NCBI GenBank assembly: GCA_032207245.1
Contig: CM063507.1
Location: 85,004,232 to 85,068,231, forward strand
Origin: Pardosa pseudoannulata
Taxonomy: Eukaryota > Arthropoda > Arachnida > Araneae > Lycosidae
DNA length: 64,000 bases
Direction of reading: 5' to 3'
The notes under the pieces were generated by a model. That model was not told the origin of the DNA and did no database searches. It saw only the letters and a program-made list of their open reading frames with translations. Of this stretch, positions 47,505-60,900 are shown piece by piece (position 1 is the first letter of the stretch; each line of letters starts with the position of its first letter). Position numbers and translations under genes: made by a program.

Positions 47505-47720
47505 TGTTGGTCAAAGAACCAATGAATTCAAATTATTTGTAAGCCAATGAGAAAGAGGCGCATTTCAAATTAAACAATTTATCAGCCAATCAGAAAGAGG
47601 CGCAATTCATACGCAACAGAAGAGTAGCGTGACGAGAGCACGTGATTAAAACACGGCGAGGAGAGGAGAAAGTAGATGGGGTTACCAAAATAGGCGCGTT
47701 ATCGCCCATTTGGCAGGGGG
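47505..47720. promoter_or_regulatory. CCAAT-box cluster in GC-richer segment
   Basis: Three CCAAT boxes within about 90 bp: aaccaatgaa, then agccaatgagaaagaggcgc and agccaatcagaaagaggcgc, the last two as near-identical 20-mers. A CACGTG and several CpGs follow. It may be a transposon promoter, or a promoter for the PHM 5' exon, which is not yet located. Confidence 0.35.
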
Positions 47721-47917
47721 GACCCACTCGTTCAATCAAGCCGAAACTCATTGATAAATTGTTCGTAATCATAATAACCTGTCATAAGGATTTAAAATTT
47801 TGATCTTTTGTTTTAATGTCAAATCATTTCCCCTTCTGGCTTACATATCGACAAGCTGCAAGTAAGCAGGCAAGGCATCAAATGGGAATACACTCCTTCT
47901 CAGTTCCGATAATAATG

Positions 47918-48089
47918 CGAGAATGCTGGCCGATTGGTTAGGGCGCTGATCGTCGGTACCAGAGTTCATGGGTTCGAATCCCACTATTGCATGGATGTTC
48001 GTAGCCGTTCAGAATCGGCTTTAAACAGTAGGTCCTGGTCTCATTAGCCCTCGAGTGCAAAACAGTAGACTGTAGCGCTCCAAAGCAAA
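47918..48089 (+). mobile_element. tRNA-derived SINE with 12-bp target duplication
   Basis: ccgataataatg at 47906-47917 and 48090-48101 brackets a 172-bp SINE exactly. A box TGGCCGATTGGTTAGGG and B box GGGTTCGAATCCC are intact. It ends in a caaagcaaa tail. Nested in the pogo-like element. Confidence 0.85.
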
Positions 48090-48826
48090 CCGATAATAAT
48101 GTGTCGCCTTCTGCTTATCTGACAACCATTAATCACCAGCAGGGTTGTGGATTTCTGAAAAATTCCTGGAACGTGTAATGCCCCACTCCTTTGTTCATTC
48201 CCCATTTCCCTAGATTCAAGAGGAGAATTTTCGAAAATTTAAACAACGGCGAAGGTAAAGAAAAGAATGGGTTCCTTCTGAACATATTGTGAATAATCCT
48301 TTGTCAGTTAAAATGAGGTTCGAAAACGGATCCCATTAACTGATGTTATGATCATATAAAGCAATAATTTTAGCATACAAATGAATAGAGAAAATCGGGA
48401 CCCAGTGATTTCGATAACAATGAGCATTTGATAACATTAACCACGATCACATTAAGGAGAGTTCACTGTATTTAACAAAAGTAGTAGAGTAAAAATTTCA
48501 CTTAAAATGAAACTAATTTATCCCATATATAAGAACTGTGCAAATTTTTCAAAATGCCTGAATTTTACATGTAATGAACCAGAGAAGAAAAACATGTAAT
48601 GAACCTGTTTAAAAAGTATAAATTTTGTGCACTAATAATTTTTTTAAATCCAAGAAAAAAAAATATACAAGTTTCTCATGCTGAGTGAGAATACTGCTTT
48701 TACTATTTCATTGCTAAAAATATTAATTAGGTTTAAAATAGTGAATCATTGGAACCTATTATAAAGTGTCACTTAATAGCAATTACTGAACTATTTGCAA
48801 AGTTAACACTTGATTTTTGCTTTTAG

Positions 48827-48965
48827 AACAATGGAGATTTTATTTCCTCTACTTTTACTACTATGTGTGCAACATGTTCATCTAGAAAGAATGGATTCAT
48901 CACCATTTCCAGCTGATAGCCATTTTAGCATGAATATTAATATGCCTGATGTCAATCCTAGTGTA
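48827..48965 (+). CDS. Phm: PHM exon 1: start codon and signal peptide
   Basis: The ATG at 48831 has a good context (aacaATGG) and lies just after an acceptor-like gatttttgcttttag, so a non-coding 5' exon upstream is likely. An in-frame ATG at 48810 would add MIFAFRT if that acceptor is not used. Encodes the signal peptide and NINMPDVNPSV; donor gtaagt. A (TTA)n run follows directly. Confidence 0.82.
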
Positions 48966-51900
48966 GTAAGTTATTATTATTATTATTATTTTTATTATTA
49001 TTGAAGTGCTTAGGTTAATTTAATTGGAAACCAGGTTTAGTAGGAAATAATTGCCAAATTGTAGAATCCAGTTTTCCGGTAACAGTTGCTCCTCTTTTTG
49101 AAAGCTCTTGCTATCGCGCAAAAAGGTGGGGGTATCAGTAAAGATTCATTCATGTAATGCATTTGGTGTATCATGAAATTTACAAAGTAAATATGGAAAA
49201 CTACGAAAATCATAAAACGATTGTACAGCTGCACAGAATATTTATTTTATAACTAGTAAAATTTGCTTGTGCTTCGCTACGGTGAACTTAATATATTACT
49301 TTTAAACAAAGATTTATTTTTCTTTAATAACTCTCTAAATTCATCACAGTTCAGTTCGAGTCATTGGCATATTTATATATTTCTTTCATAAGCGTATTAT
49401 AACAATATTCAGTTTTTATAATCAAATTTGTGTCTTATATTAAATTTGCTCAAACTTTTTTATGGTAAAATATAAGTTTAAGCCTAAATTACATTACTGT
49501 ATTACTACTGTACGTTGATTAGCAACGTTAATATATACCTTGCCATATTACGTGGTAGAATAGGAAGCAGAGGTTTTAACAGCATTAGTTCTAATTTTGT
49601 TGGTAGTAATAAACGTTGTCCAAAATTAAGGAAATTTATGACAAACTACATAGTTTTGTATGAAACAGAAACACACATTCATATCGACAACCATATGAAT
49701 ATGAAGATAACTCTATAAATTGATAGGTTTTCATTTGTCCACGAGAGTCACTGAAATTTGTACTTTTCGTTGGTAAAATATTGTTGATAAACATTTCATT
49801 GTAACATAAAAATTAATTGAAAATTAAGTTTAAAATAAGTTCTTATATAAAAATGCTATAATTTTCATCACATAGAAATGAAAGTGAATCCCTTTCTATC
49901 TCAATTTCCAGGTCAAATCGAACAGATACTACGCAGACGGTGTTTAAATAATGTAAAATAAGAAATGAATAATTGAGATATTTAAAGGAATGACGTCATA
50001 ATGATAATAAAATATCGTTTTCACTTATTATGTGATAAATTGAAAATTTTAATCTTCTGCTTTTAACCGAGGAAAACTGCGTTTAAAACAATTACTTGGG
50101 ATGACGTCCCATTGCTAGAAGTATTGCTTCTTTCACTTAGTTATGATGCGGTAAATTAAAAAATTAATCGTTTGCGTTTAACTGGGGGAAATAATGCTTG
50201 GAATAATGACATGAAATGCTTGATAAAGGGGGAAGGAATGGATTTCGAATGTTAAAAATTTACAAAAACCTTCCCAGGGATATACCTAAGAATTTCCCAA
50301 ATTTTCACGGCGATTGGATGCGTAGTTTTTGAGTCTAAAGAGTACACACAGACAGACAGACACAAATTCATTTTTATATATATATAGATAATGCAGCACA
50401 TCACAAGACAAAAATAGACACATATATTTATAATATCCATTATCACAAGTTACGCATCTCGGAAAATCTCAATTAATGTTCGACAGCTCTCTGAAGCATC
50501 TCCTTCCAAGTCTCTCTCTCCCCCTCACTCTCCTCAGCTGATCCATATTCGTTGTTTCATTTCCAGTTTCCACTTTTATAGTATCAATCTGTACCTTTAT
50601 TTTAGAGCAGAGTATCTTAAAATGTGGGTTGAGACTAGCATCTGGGTCAAACATCATAAATGCACCAGCTGTACAGCGCCTGCGCAGTTGTTCTGGGAGC
50701 TTTAAAGATGGGAGATTTGGTGAATGCGGGAGATAAGAAAATTAGGTTTACCGTATAAACAGGTTTTTACCAGTAGTGTCTTTACAGTAGCTTTGTGTTT
50801 TTAAGATGGAAGGTGTTTTTTCTGTGAATGAGTAAAAAAGGCCCAAAAATTTCTGAAAATAGTGCTTTGGGCTTATGACATGCCCCCCGACCTTTGCTAT
50901 TCGATTGTATGTGAGCTATGAAAAAAATTGTTGCAATACATACTATGTTCAAATATTTATGCTACAATAAACATGTTCTTTTTATATAAAATGCTGCTTG
51001 ATAATTAAACGGTTTCATTAAAATACTGTTCTTGGACTAAGTTACATAATTTGCATAGTTTTCTATAATCATAATTATAAAATAAATTTCCAGTAAAAAA
51101 TAATTCGTTTAGAAATTACCAATTTTAAGACAAATTAAAATAAGAAAAATTTAATTTTGAAACAAAAATGTTTGCCACATATTCATTTATGTGTGATTTG
51201 TAATTAAAAAAGTGTTAGTGTTTACTGTAGATATTTTCCTATGGATTTTTCAGACCAATGTATTTATTTTGTGGTGATCGATATTACCGATTTTTAGACA
51301 AGAAAAATTAAAATAATAAAACATTACAAAAAATGTCATTTTAAAACGAAATCATAGCAGGTGGCATGATTATAAATATACCGGCCTTTTTTTCAGACTG
51401 GTGCACTTGTGATGTTGTGAAAAAAGCTAATGTTTGCCATAGCTGTCTTCACACGGATGCATTTAAATGCACTAGCCTGTTTTAGACTGGTGCACTTATG
51501 AGAATGTGATCACAGGATGCTAGTTCGCCAAATGTGGCAAATATTTGGCGCAATTTGAGGCCGGTTCATTTATGATGTTGTGGTACCGAGACGCTAGTGT
51601 GGGTTGAGGGGACATGTTTCAGGTGTTGCCAAAAATTTTAGCAATTTTGGTGATTCTTTAACTTATTATAGTAATTTTAAAAATATTTCTATGCATTGTG
51701 TTTGAGAAAAGACAGAGAAATATTTTGCTTTAAATTTTAGTGCAGAAGAACTAATATGGTTTGCATTCAGAATTGATGTAGAAAATGTTACTTATGACAT
51801 TACAATCACAAGAACAATTTGCTGAGTTATTAAGTTATTCTAGATTAAAATCTGGGTTATTCTGGGGTTCTACAAAATTTTCATATTATTATAGGGTTCT

Positions 51901-54900
51901 CACACCAAAAAAAAAAAAATTTGAAAACCCTGATTTAGGATATTAAGAAAAATGACATGCTATTCGAATATTTGACCATGATTGCTTCTTATAACTAACA
52001 ATACTAAGACTGCAGAATTTGGATTATCTAGCATCCATTCTGCCTTCATTTTTCATTCTTTTCAGTTATGCTCTGTAGGTTTTGTAGATTTTTGTTCTTT
52101 TTTTAAAAATTGTTTTACAAACCTTTTTTGTAGATTGCAGATGGCTTCTGCACATTTCCAGCTATGACTCTGAGTTTTTAAGGGATCAAGGAAAATTGAC
52201 TATTCTACAATGGTTCATGGGTGTTGGTTTACTCTTTGGGGTTATGGATGCCTTATATGCACATCCCCCATTTGCTGTATAGAAAAAGAGATGCAAGTGA
52301 TGGCTATACAATCAAACCTGTCTATCTCAAATCTCTTGGGAGTAAAAAAGAAATTCTAGATAAACAAGTTTCGAGATACACAGGTTTTATGAAAATAGAC
52401 GAAGAAAATTCTTTACACAGTACAAAAGATTGAAAATTTGAAGTACTTTTAGTTTTATTGATATACCTTACAGAAAGTAATCCTTTAGGAGTTTTTGATG
52501 CAAAACTTTTTTAGACTGGACAATTTTTGTAGTTTTGACACAGTGGCGAAATAATCCTGATCAATCTTTTCTTGGGATTCAAGAAAAATTCTCAGTGTTT
52601 CATTGGCTTTTTCTGCTTCTTTTGGCGTAATAACTCTTTCTACATCAATGTTGTCCTCTTTGTTATGATCCTCTTCATCATCAGAAGTTCCCCCGAATGT
52701 TTTCTAAAATTTCGGAATCAGTTCATAATGTTCCGCTCGTTACCACTGATTCGTCTACTTATATAAAATCTTTAAATGAAGTGTCAGTATTCAGTTTCTC
52801 TCTGATAATTATCCATTCCTTCGGGTTTTCATCAGTTTCCTTGACCGGTTGCTCTTTGGTTTCTTTTAAATGTTCTTCTTCAACTGTGCATTTTTAGTAC
52901 AATTCCTACTCAGTTCCTGACCAAATAACCCTCCTGAGACAAAAAAAAAAAAAAAAAAAACTAGAAGTGTATTTCCTGGAAATGGGAACTTGTGCAGTTG
53001 TCAACGCAATAAGGCTCTAAACTGCAATGTTGTGTTTCTTACAAAAATTCGAGATAGACAGGTTTGGAGAAAAACATAATTTGAGATAGGTTTGGAAAAT
53101 ATGTTAAATTTTTATTGAAAAATTCGACATAGACAGGTTTTCAAGATAGACAGGTTTGACTGTATATGGGAATGTTGTAAGAGTGGTATGAATAAGTATC
53201 ACATGGAAAGATCAATGAGAGAGGGAAGTTGGTTTTAATGTAGTCATTTGATTCTCTTCCAAATTTTAATTTTAACAAATTGCGTATTTATTATGTTGCA
53301 CATGAACTTAAGATGTCTAAATATTGTGTTACTGATTGGTTTAGTTTTTATAGGGAAGCTTGTATCAATGTCTTTTTAATTTAATGTCTTAATAAGTTTA
53401 ATTCATTTTGGGATCTAAAGCTGTAAATTGAGTATGATTATAAATAAATTATATAAACAGAATAGATAATTAAAGATCTTTTTAAAATATCTATGTACTG
53501 TCATCTAACCCATCCTATGACGGGATCAGTAAAATTTTAATTTTCCAGAATTATAAAGTACTCTACGGGGCTGGTAAAATAAATGATTTGATTTTTGGTA
53601 GCGAATTATCTGGTACACGCTCAATAAGTTCTTTATATTCATACTCCTGTAAAGTCTCCCAATACTCAGAATGCAGTTTAGAATCACGTTCCATTCAATT
53701 AGAAAGATAACTTTTAAAGATAAGACTTTTTTGGCACGTGCCCAAAGTAATTTTACTCAAAATAATCTCTTTTGATATTTCTTCACTGTAAATCCATTTT
53801 CAAGTTTCTATTTTTTCTTTATCGGGTTTAGATTTTTCTGTTCTGCTCTTGGTGTTTATTCCACAACATTCGAAACACGTATGGTGTTGGGAAAAATAGA
53901 TTAACATTGCTTTTATCCTGGAATGATAATGGAGGGGGGGAAATAATTTTAAACTTTATAAAACTGAAAATAAAAAAATAGAGATTGCCTACACATACCT
54001 AGTTGAGGTGTTCCTAACTATGTGTTTTTTTAAATAAATTCTGTTTTTTTATAACTGTCGAATATTACTGTAACTAGCATACAACCTGTTATATGACAGA
54101 ATCAGTAAAATTTTTAATTTTCCAGAATTGTAAAGTACCTTCTGAGGCAGGCAAAAAAATGGTTTGTTTTTTGGCTGAAAATGATCTGGTACACGCTCAA
54201 TAATTTGTTTATCTTCATACTCCTCTACAATCTCCCAATACTGTGAATGTAGTTTAGAAGTACATTGAATTCATTTAGTCAAACCTTGTGGTTATGTATA
54301 AAAACAAACACACAAACGAAAAAATTTCTTGTTTTTCAAAGATGTAAAACTTAAACACTAGATATTTATTAGTCCTTGAAATACTCCTAGACTTCTATGG
54401 AAAGAATCTGTTGTTAATACCAGCAATAAAATTTTCTTTGTAACAAAAAATAATCAATGATTAAATTTAAAATGATCACATATGTACGTAATCTATTATT
54501 TAAGCCAAATATAAAAGAAAATGATTGATGTAATATCTAAGTACAGTGATTAAACATACGAAAATAATGCACATGATATTTAAATCATTTAAAATAAGAA
54601 ATGATTAAATGTTAAAGGAATGACATCATAATGCCAGAAAATTTGTTATTTTTACCTATTTGTTATGTGATAAATTTAATCACCTGTTCTTAAATGGGGA
54701 AAAAAAGGCTTGAAATAATGGCATTAAATTCTTGAAAAGAGAGAAAAGGGTTGATTTTGAACATTTTAAAGAAGATAAATTTTTGCAGCGATATTAAGCA
54801 TATTTTTACCAATTTATCAGACTGGTCGTTTAGGAGAAGATAAACTTTACTCACTTTGAATTTTGCTAACCCTAACTCATAAAGAATCCAATATGGATGC

Positions 54901-57900
54901 CCGTATCCATTCCAGGTCCAACCGCTTCATAAATTTGAGGACAGATAACTTAGGCTATTATTATATAGGGGATTGTTATTAATTTCAGTTTGTTTAAATT
55001 ACTTATGTATATTTTATTGACATTTTTCAACATTAATGTTGAAACACTTTTTAACATTATTAAAGAGAACATTTATTTTTGTACTTACTGAGTTAAGTAC
55101 ATATTCATGTTTTATATTTATTTTAGCTTACTGAGTATGAGTTTTTGTTATTTGTATACACAAAAATTTGTCTAATCTTTAATTATCTATTATAGCCTGA
55201 TGCTTATATATGTACTGCTAAAAAGCTAGATCCACGTGAAGCGTATATTGGTAAGTAATTTTCACTTTGAAATGTTAGTCTATCAGTTTATATTTAGTAG
55301 GACTTTATGTGAAAGAAATTTCATTTCTTAAATTATTTAGTTAAGTATGAACCTGATGTCCGGGCCAGAACTGCTCATCATATGCTTCTTTTTGGATGTA
55401 AAGATGTAAAAAGTTCTAAACATACATATCCTGATAGCTGGTAAGATTATAATGAACTTTTCTTTCTTTTTCAAAGTATTTAAGTAATTGTATTGAATTT
55501 AAATGTTTTCATTTTAATTTATAAAATAAATCTCATGTTTTTACTTCTTATATTTGTAAATTGAAAAACTTATTATTAGAAGCTTAATTTTTCTGTAACA
55601 GGTACTTTTAAAAATTTGTTAGGAAGGTTCTTTTTTTTTAAACTGTTTGATATAAACTGAAAAAAATATTAGTCACAGATTTAGTTTAGACAATATTTTA
55701 TAAGAATTTGATTTTTATATAACCCAAAGGTTCTGGGTTTTAATGCAAAGGTTAAACTTAACTCTTAACACTTGGCATGCTGGTATACTTCACTGCCAAC
55801 TTACGCGTGCAGTGGGCATTTTCCGTGAATCATGCGAAAGTTTAGTTATTCAGAAAAATCGCAGTCCATCGAAAACTACTTTGTTTTTATGAATGAAACT
55901 TTTTTTATTTTACACTGTAATATATACTGTACGATTATTTAACGAAAAAAAAATACGAAATCACAAAAATAAATGATTTTTAAAGTTGAAGTCTGATTAT
56001 CCAGACTTTTTGGCACTCTGCTTTACTTAGGTTTTTATTCTTAAAATGATTCAATATTGTCATACTAAAATACATATTTTTGCCCGTATAATCCGCAGAC
56101 TATCTGATGATTTATGAAATTTTTGAAACAAAAAATCGCACCCGCAGATTATACGTGCGAATTTATGGTATGTTAATCCTTCTAACTTTTAAAGACAACT
56201 TGTTTAGACCTTCTTCATCATTTATATTCATGCCCATATGCACTAAAAGAATGCTACATTTCTCAAATTTTTGTGACCAGTTTTATTGCAAAGAAATATT
56301 TTTCCTTCTATCTTGATTGAAAACCATCTTTCATCACTTGTAGTAGAAACTAATAATGTACAGAAATTTAAAATATTGTTAAAAATATATTCTAAGATAG
56401 TTTAAAAATATCTTAGAATGTAACCCCCTGAACCGCTGTATAAATATGTCCTTGTACAGGGTTTCTTAAAATTATATGGCTATAGTAATTATTTAAAGTT
56501 ATTTATTTGAGGGAGGGGGAAACAAAAAAAAATTTAGTTTTTCCAAAAAAAGTATTCAGAAAAATAAAAAACACCCTGCTCTGTATGGAAACTATTACCG
56601 CACACCTGGAAAGTCATGGAAATTCATGGATTTAGACAATGGATTAATTTTGTCATGGAAAGTCTTGATTTTTCAAGCAAAATGAGTAAAAGTCATAGAA
56701 AGTCATGGATCTGCTAAACTACCAATTTAAAAAAATGCATTGAATTGTTTAATTCTATTTTTACTTGTCATTTGGCTGAAGTTACTGAGTTTGGTATTTA
56801 TGTATTATCCTATTGACCCTATTGCCAAGTAAAATTTGTTCACCAAGGAAACTCAAAGAAAGAAAACTTAATGGGTGGGTAAATGTATATTATTCTGGTT
56901 TTTTCTTAAATTGTAGATTAAAATTTATTAATATAATAATAATTATATTTTAATAAAAATGAGTTAAGATTTTTGCACAAAATATAAGTTTACCTCTAGG
57001 GATATTGTATATAAACATTATAGGGTTATATTTGGCTATTATTCATGGTCACCCGGATAATACCAAAGTACCCTGAATTCAAATTGGAAACATTTTGATT
57101 GAAAAACTGCTATAGGATTAAACTTAGGTATGTAGATACAACAATTTATTTTTATGTATGTGAGTTTATTAACACTTATAAATAAGTTTATAGTTTTTTT
57201 ATGATAAAATTCCTGTAATTTTCCTAAAATCATATATTTTATTTGTATGTACATCAGAAGTTTTATTCATATATACTTTTAACGAAAGCTTTTTAAAGTC
57301 ATGGAAAAGGATCTGCTAAATCAGGGAAAGTCATGGATTTGAAAAATTTTATTTTGGCAGATACCCTGAATATAAAAACCAATATTCAAAGTAGTGCACA
57401 TGACTTATTGTAATCTTATTTTTAAGGGATTGTGCTCAAGGTGATGTATGCAATCGAAAGAGTATCATCTATGGGTGGGCCAAAAATGCTGCTGCTATGG
57501 AACTCCCACCAGGTAAAATACTTCTGTATTATTCCCTTGTTTAATACATTCAATATCAGTTTTAAATTATTATCAATTAATAATAACTTATAGGAAGATT
57601 GATTATTGATTGATTTATTGCATGTTTTTCATGAATCTTAGTGTGAAACCTTCTTACTCGGAAACAGTCTCATTTTTAAAATTTAGTATTTGTATTTTAT
57701 CATTAAAATTCAATCATTCAGTTTTAAGTGATATAATTTAAGTATGAATTTTCTTTCAGTTAATTTTTGATTATATCAATATATTTTATGACAAGGTATT
57801 CCGAAGTTATATCATTATAAAATCAGAAAAATATTATGTCCTGCAAGGGACAGAATTTAAATATTCAAATTCCATGCTAATTTAATAAATAGCCATTGTC

Positions 57901-60900
57901 ATTCTCTATAATCTTCTTTATCGTATTATTGCTCAGTATTGCCTGAATCAATATTTAAAAATAAAAGCTCTGCTTTGGCTATTGCACTTCTTTGTATTAT
58001 TGTTAAATTTTAATTATAATATGAATTAAATAAAAATAATTCATGTATCATTGTAAGTAACAGATGCATTATAGATACAGGCCCTGTCCACCCTGTTTTT
58101 TTTTTGGTGACCAACAGAAAAACATGTGTTTTGTAAAATCAGCAAGTAGAAAAATATGGCGGCGGTACACATTTTCTGAAAGATCACCTACACAACATTA
58201 ACAAAACTAAACCTTAAAAGAAAAAGACAGGTTAACAATTTAAAGCATTATTAAAATATTAGCATAATTATCATTTATTTCTTATGTTATTTAAAAAATA
58301 AATAAGATTGGTAATATTTATGATATATATTGCGGTGGCTATGAACAATTACATCACCGCATATTGTAACTCCTGATCTGATGGAATTATAATACACAGT
58401 TGCAGCTTGACTGCAATCTTGGTGCGGCAACCATAACTGATTTTCACTTGTAAAAGAATCACCCCGCTTTGTTATGGTGATCTAGTGTACCGTATGCAGT
58501 TCTATCTGTAGCACGATCCTTCGTGCACGCTTATCTTTATTTCTTATTAAATGTTTGTTAAGTTATAATTTATAGTGTCAACCTTCTTCACTAATGACCA
58601 CATGTATCTAATTGTCGGAGATGGTGTATAATATTATCATATTCATCGTACACCCAACTTCCGCAATATCAACAGAATACACACAATATGTAGCATTTTG
58701 ATAATCACTAATATTATAAAAAATCTAACATGTAAGGGGGGAGGGGAAACCCCTCCCCCTTGTAATAAAAGAAATGCAAAATGAATTTAATAACAGATGA
58801 AAATTGGAAAGGGTAGTATCACAAACATTCTTCAACACTCCTACCTCCCTTAAAAAGACTTTGAAATAATTCTTTTTTACTAAATACAAAAACAAGCAAA
58901 CAAAAACAACTCAGATTCAGAATACAGATGTTCTCATACACTTGGAGTTTAGAACAAAACAAAAATGTTCCAAACCAAAGCATCTTGTTTGATTTAGAAT
59001 ATCCTGATACTTTTTAACAAATTCAAAAATAGTAAAAACCAAAACAACTTCACCTGTCATAACTAAATTAACTAAATCTGAGAAAATGATAAGAACAAAA
59101 ACAAAATTACTTACTAAATCCCAGAAAATGACAAGACCAAAAAAAAAAAAATACAACCCTAGGCGGCTGTAAACCAAAAGAACAGTTAAGATGTAAATTT
59201 CTCTAATAGTGCGGGTACTGACGTCAGAAATCATGTGCACCAATGGGGTGCAAGAACACATTAAAGCTGCCATATCCCACAACCAAATCAGGGAAAACAC
59301 ACCAACTCACACATTGCCCCATAAAATTGCCAAAAGATCGCCAAATTTGGAACATAAAAACATGGTGTTTATAATGCATCTGTACTGATTTGTAAGATTT
59401 TGATATAGCCTGAATAGGGAGATTTACTTATAAGATGACACTCAAAAGACTATAGATCTACTTTTTTATAAATTAGTTCATGTAAAGTAGATTTATCTTG
59501 TGTTCATTTTTAGGGATTTTTAAAAATTTAATTTCAAAGTATTATAAGCATTCATTGAAAATTTCTTGTTTGAATAATAATCATTAAGGTGTGTTCACCA
59601 GAAAGATATGGTTTATGCCATTATGTTGCATGTTTCAAATAGATCTTCATAAAAAAAGTTACCTTGATCTTTAAAATATTCTTAGAAACTCCTTATTTTT
59701 TGTTCTGAAAAAAGAGTGGGACCTTGATGAGAACTTAAACTAGGGATGGGCAAACTCCGGCCTACGAATAGAATTTTAAGGTGCCGGTCTGAAGCAAATT
59801 AAAAGAAATATATATTTATGCATTATATATCCATCTCCTTTCCTACTTTGCCTAAATATTATATTCCAAATTTATTATCTGACGTCCAGAAGATCAGCGG
59901 TATATTTGCTTCTTATACGTGAACAAGTATTTTCAACTTTGAACCTTAGAAAGAATCATTTCAGAAGTAGACTGACAGATGAGCATTCAGCATCATTCTA
60001 TAAAATCAGTACATCTCACTTCGAACCTCAGTATAAGGAACTTTTAAAAATGAATTCGCAATTTCTTTCATATCATTAACGTATTTAAACTGTTAGGTAC
60101 TTGTAGATTGTTTTTAAAATTTTAGAAAAATTTATCTTAGCCCAACAAACTTATTTTCTTTTGATTTTTGGCCTGCAGCCAAAAAAGTTTGTCCATCCCT
60201 GACTTAAATGAACATATCAAAAAACAAAAGGAATTCCTGAATTATAATTGTCATGACAACATAGTCAGTGCTATTAATACATGCATTAATCATTTGAAGG
60301 ATTAAATAGAAATTTTTAGCCAAAATACTCTTGTATTATATTGTTACATAATATATTTTTATAAATAATTAATAAATTTTAAAATAAATTATTTGTATTA
60401 AATAAACATCCAGTATGCTATAATTAAAATCTTCAAAATCTTTCTCATTACGAAATATATAATATACCACTAATATTATGTGTTTTTCTTTTTAGATGTA
60501 GGATTTTTGATCAGTGGAAATAGCTCAATACAATATTTAGTTTTACAAATACACTATGCAAAGCCTTTACCTGGTGAGCTACCTTTTTATTTTAATTTAA
60601 TTATTTTTTTTCTTTTTATATCATATCAGTTGTCTTAAATTATGTTTTATTGCAGATGGTATAGCTGATAACAGTGGCTTAAAACTTCATCTTACTACTC
60701 AAAGGTAAATGAAAATAATTTTTTAATTAAATTTTATATTTTTATGTACATATTATTACAAACTTCAAAGCTGGGTTCAGGGATTGAATGGCCTTTAAGT
60801 AAGACAGGACTAAGCACCCTCTTTGGGAGTGCAAGTGCGCTCATTAAAATAGCCCCTTTTGTGAAAGCTGATATTATTTTTAGCCCCTGTCCCCATAACT

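Larger units (their letters stand above)
46351..48468. mobile_element. pogo-like element, 2.1 kb, with nested SINE
   Basis: TA at 46349-46350 and 48469-48470. Ends CAGTGGGCTCCACTTACTGT and (complement) CAGTGAACTCTCCTTAATGT. Near both ends lie gataacaat-like repeats. The interior includes a CpG- and CCAAT-bearing segment (47505-47720) and the SINE at 47918. No transposase was recognised. Confidence 0.55.

Noticed and set aside
47590..47772. 60-codon minus-strand frame over the CCAAT cluster
   Set aside because: It has no family resemblance and lies in a segment better explained as regulatory or transposon sequence.
58917..59300. 127-codon hydrophobic frame, minus strand, membrane-like
   Set aside because: It is the complement of an A-rich, partly duplicated stretch in PHM intron 4; Phe, Leu and Val richness follows from base composition.
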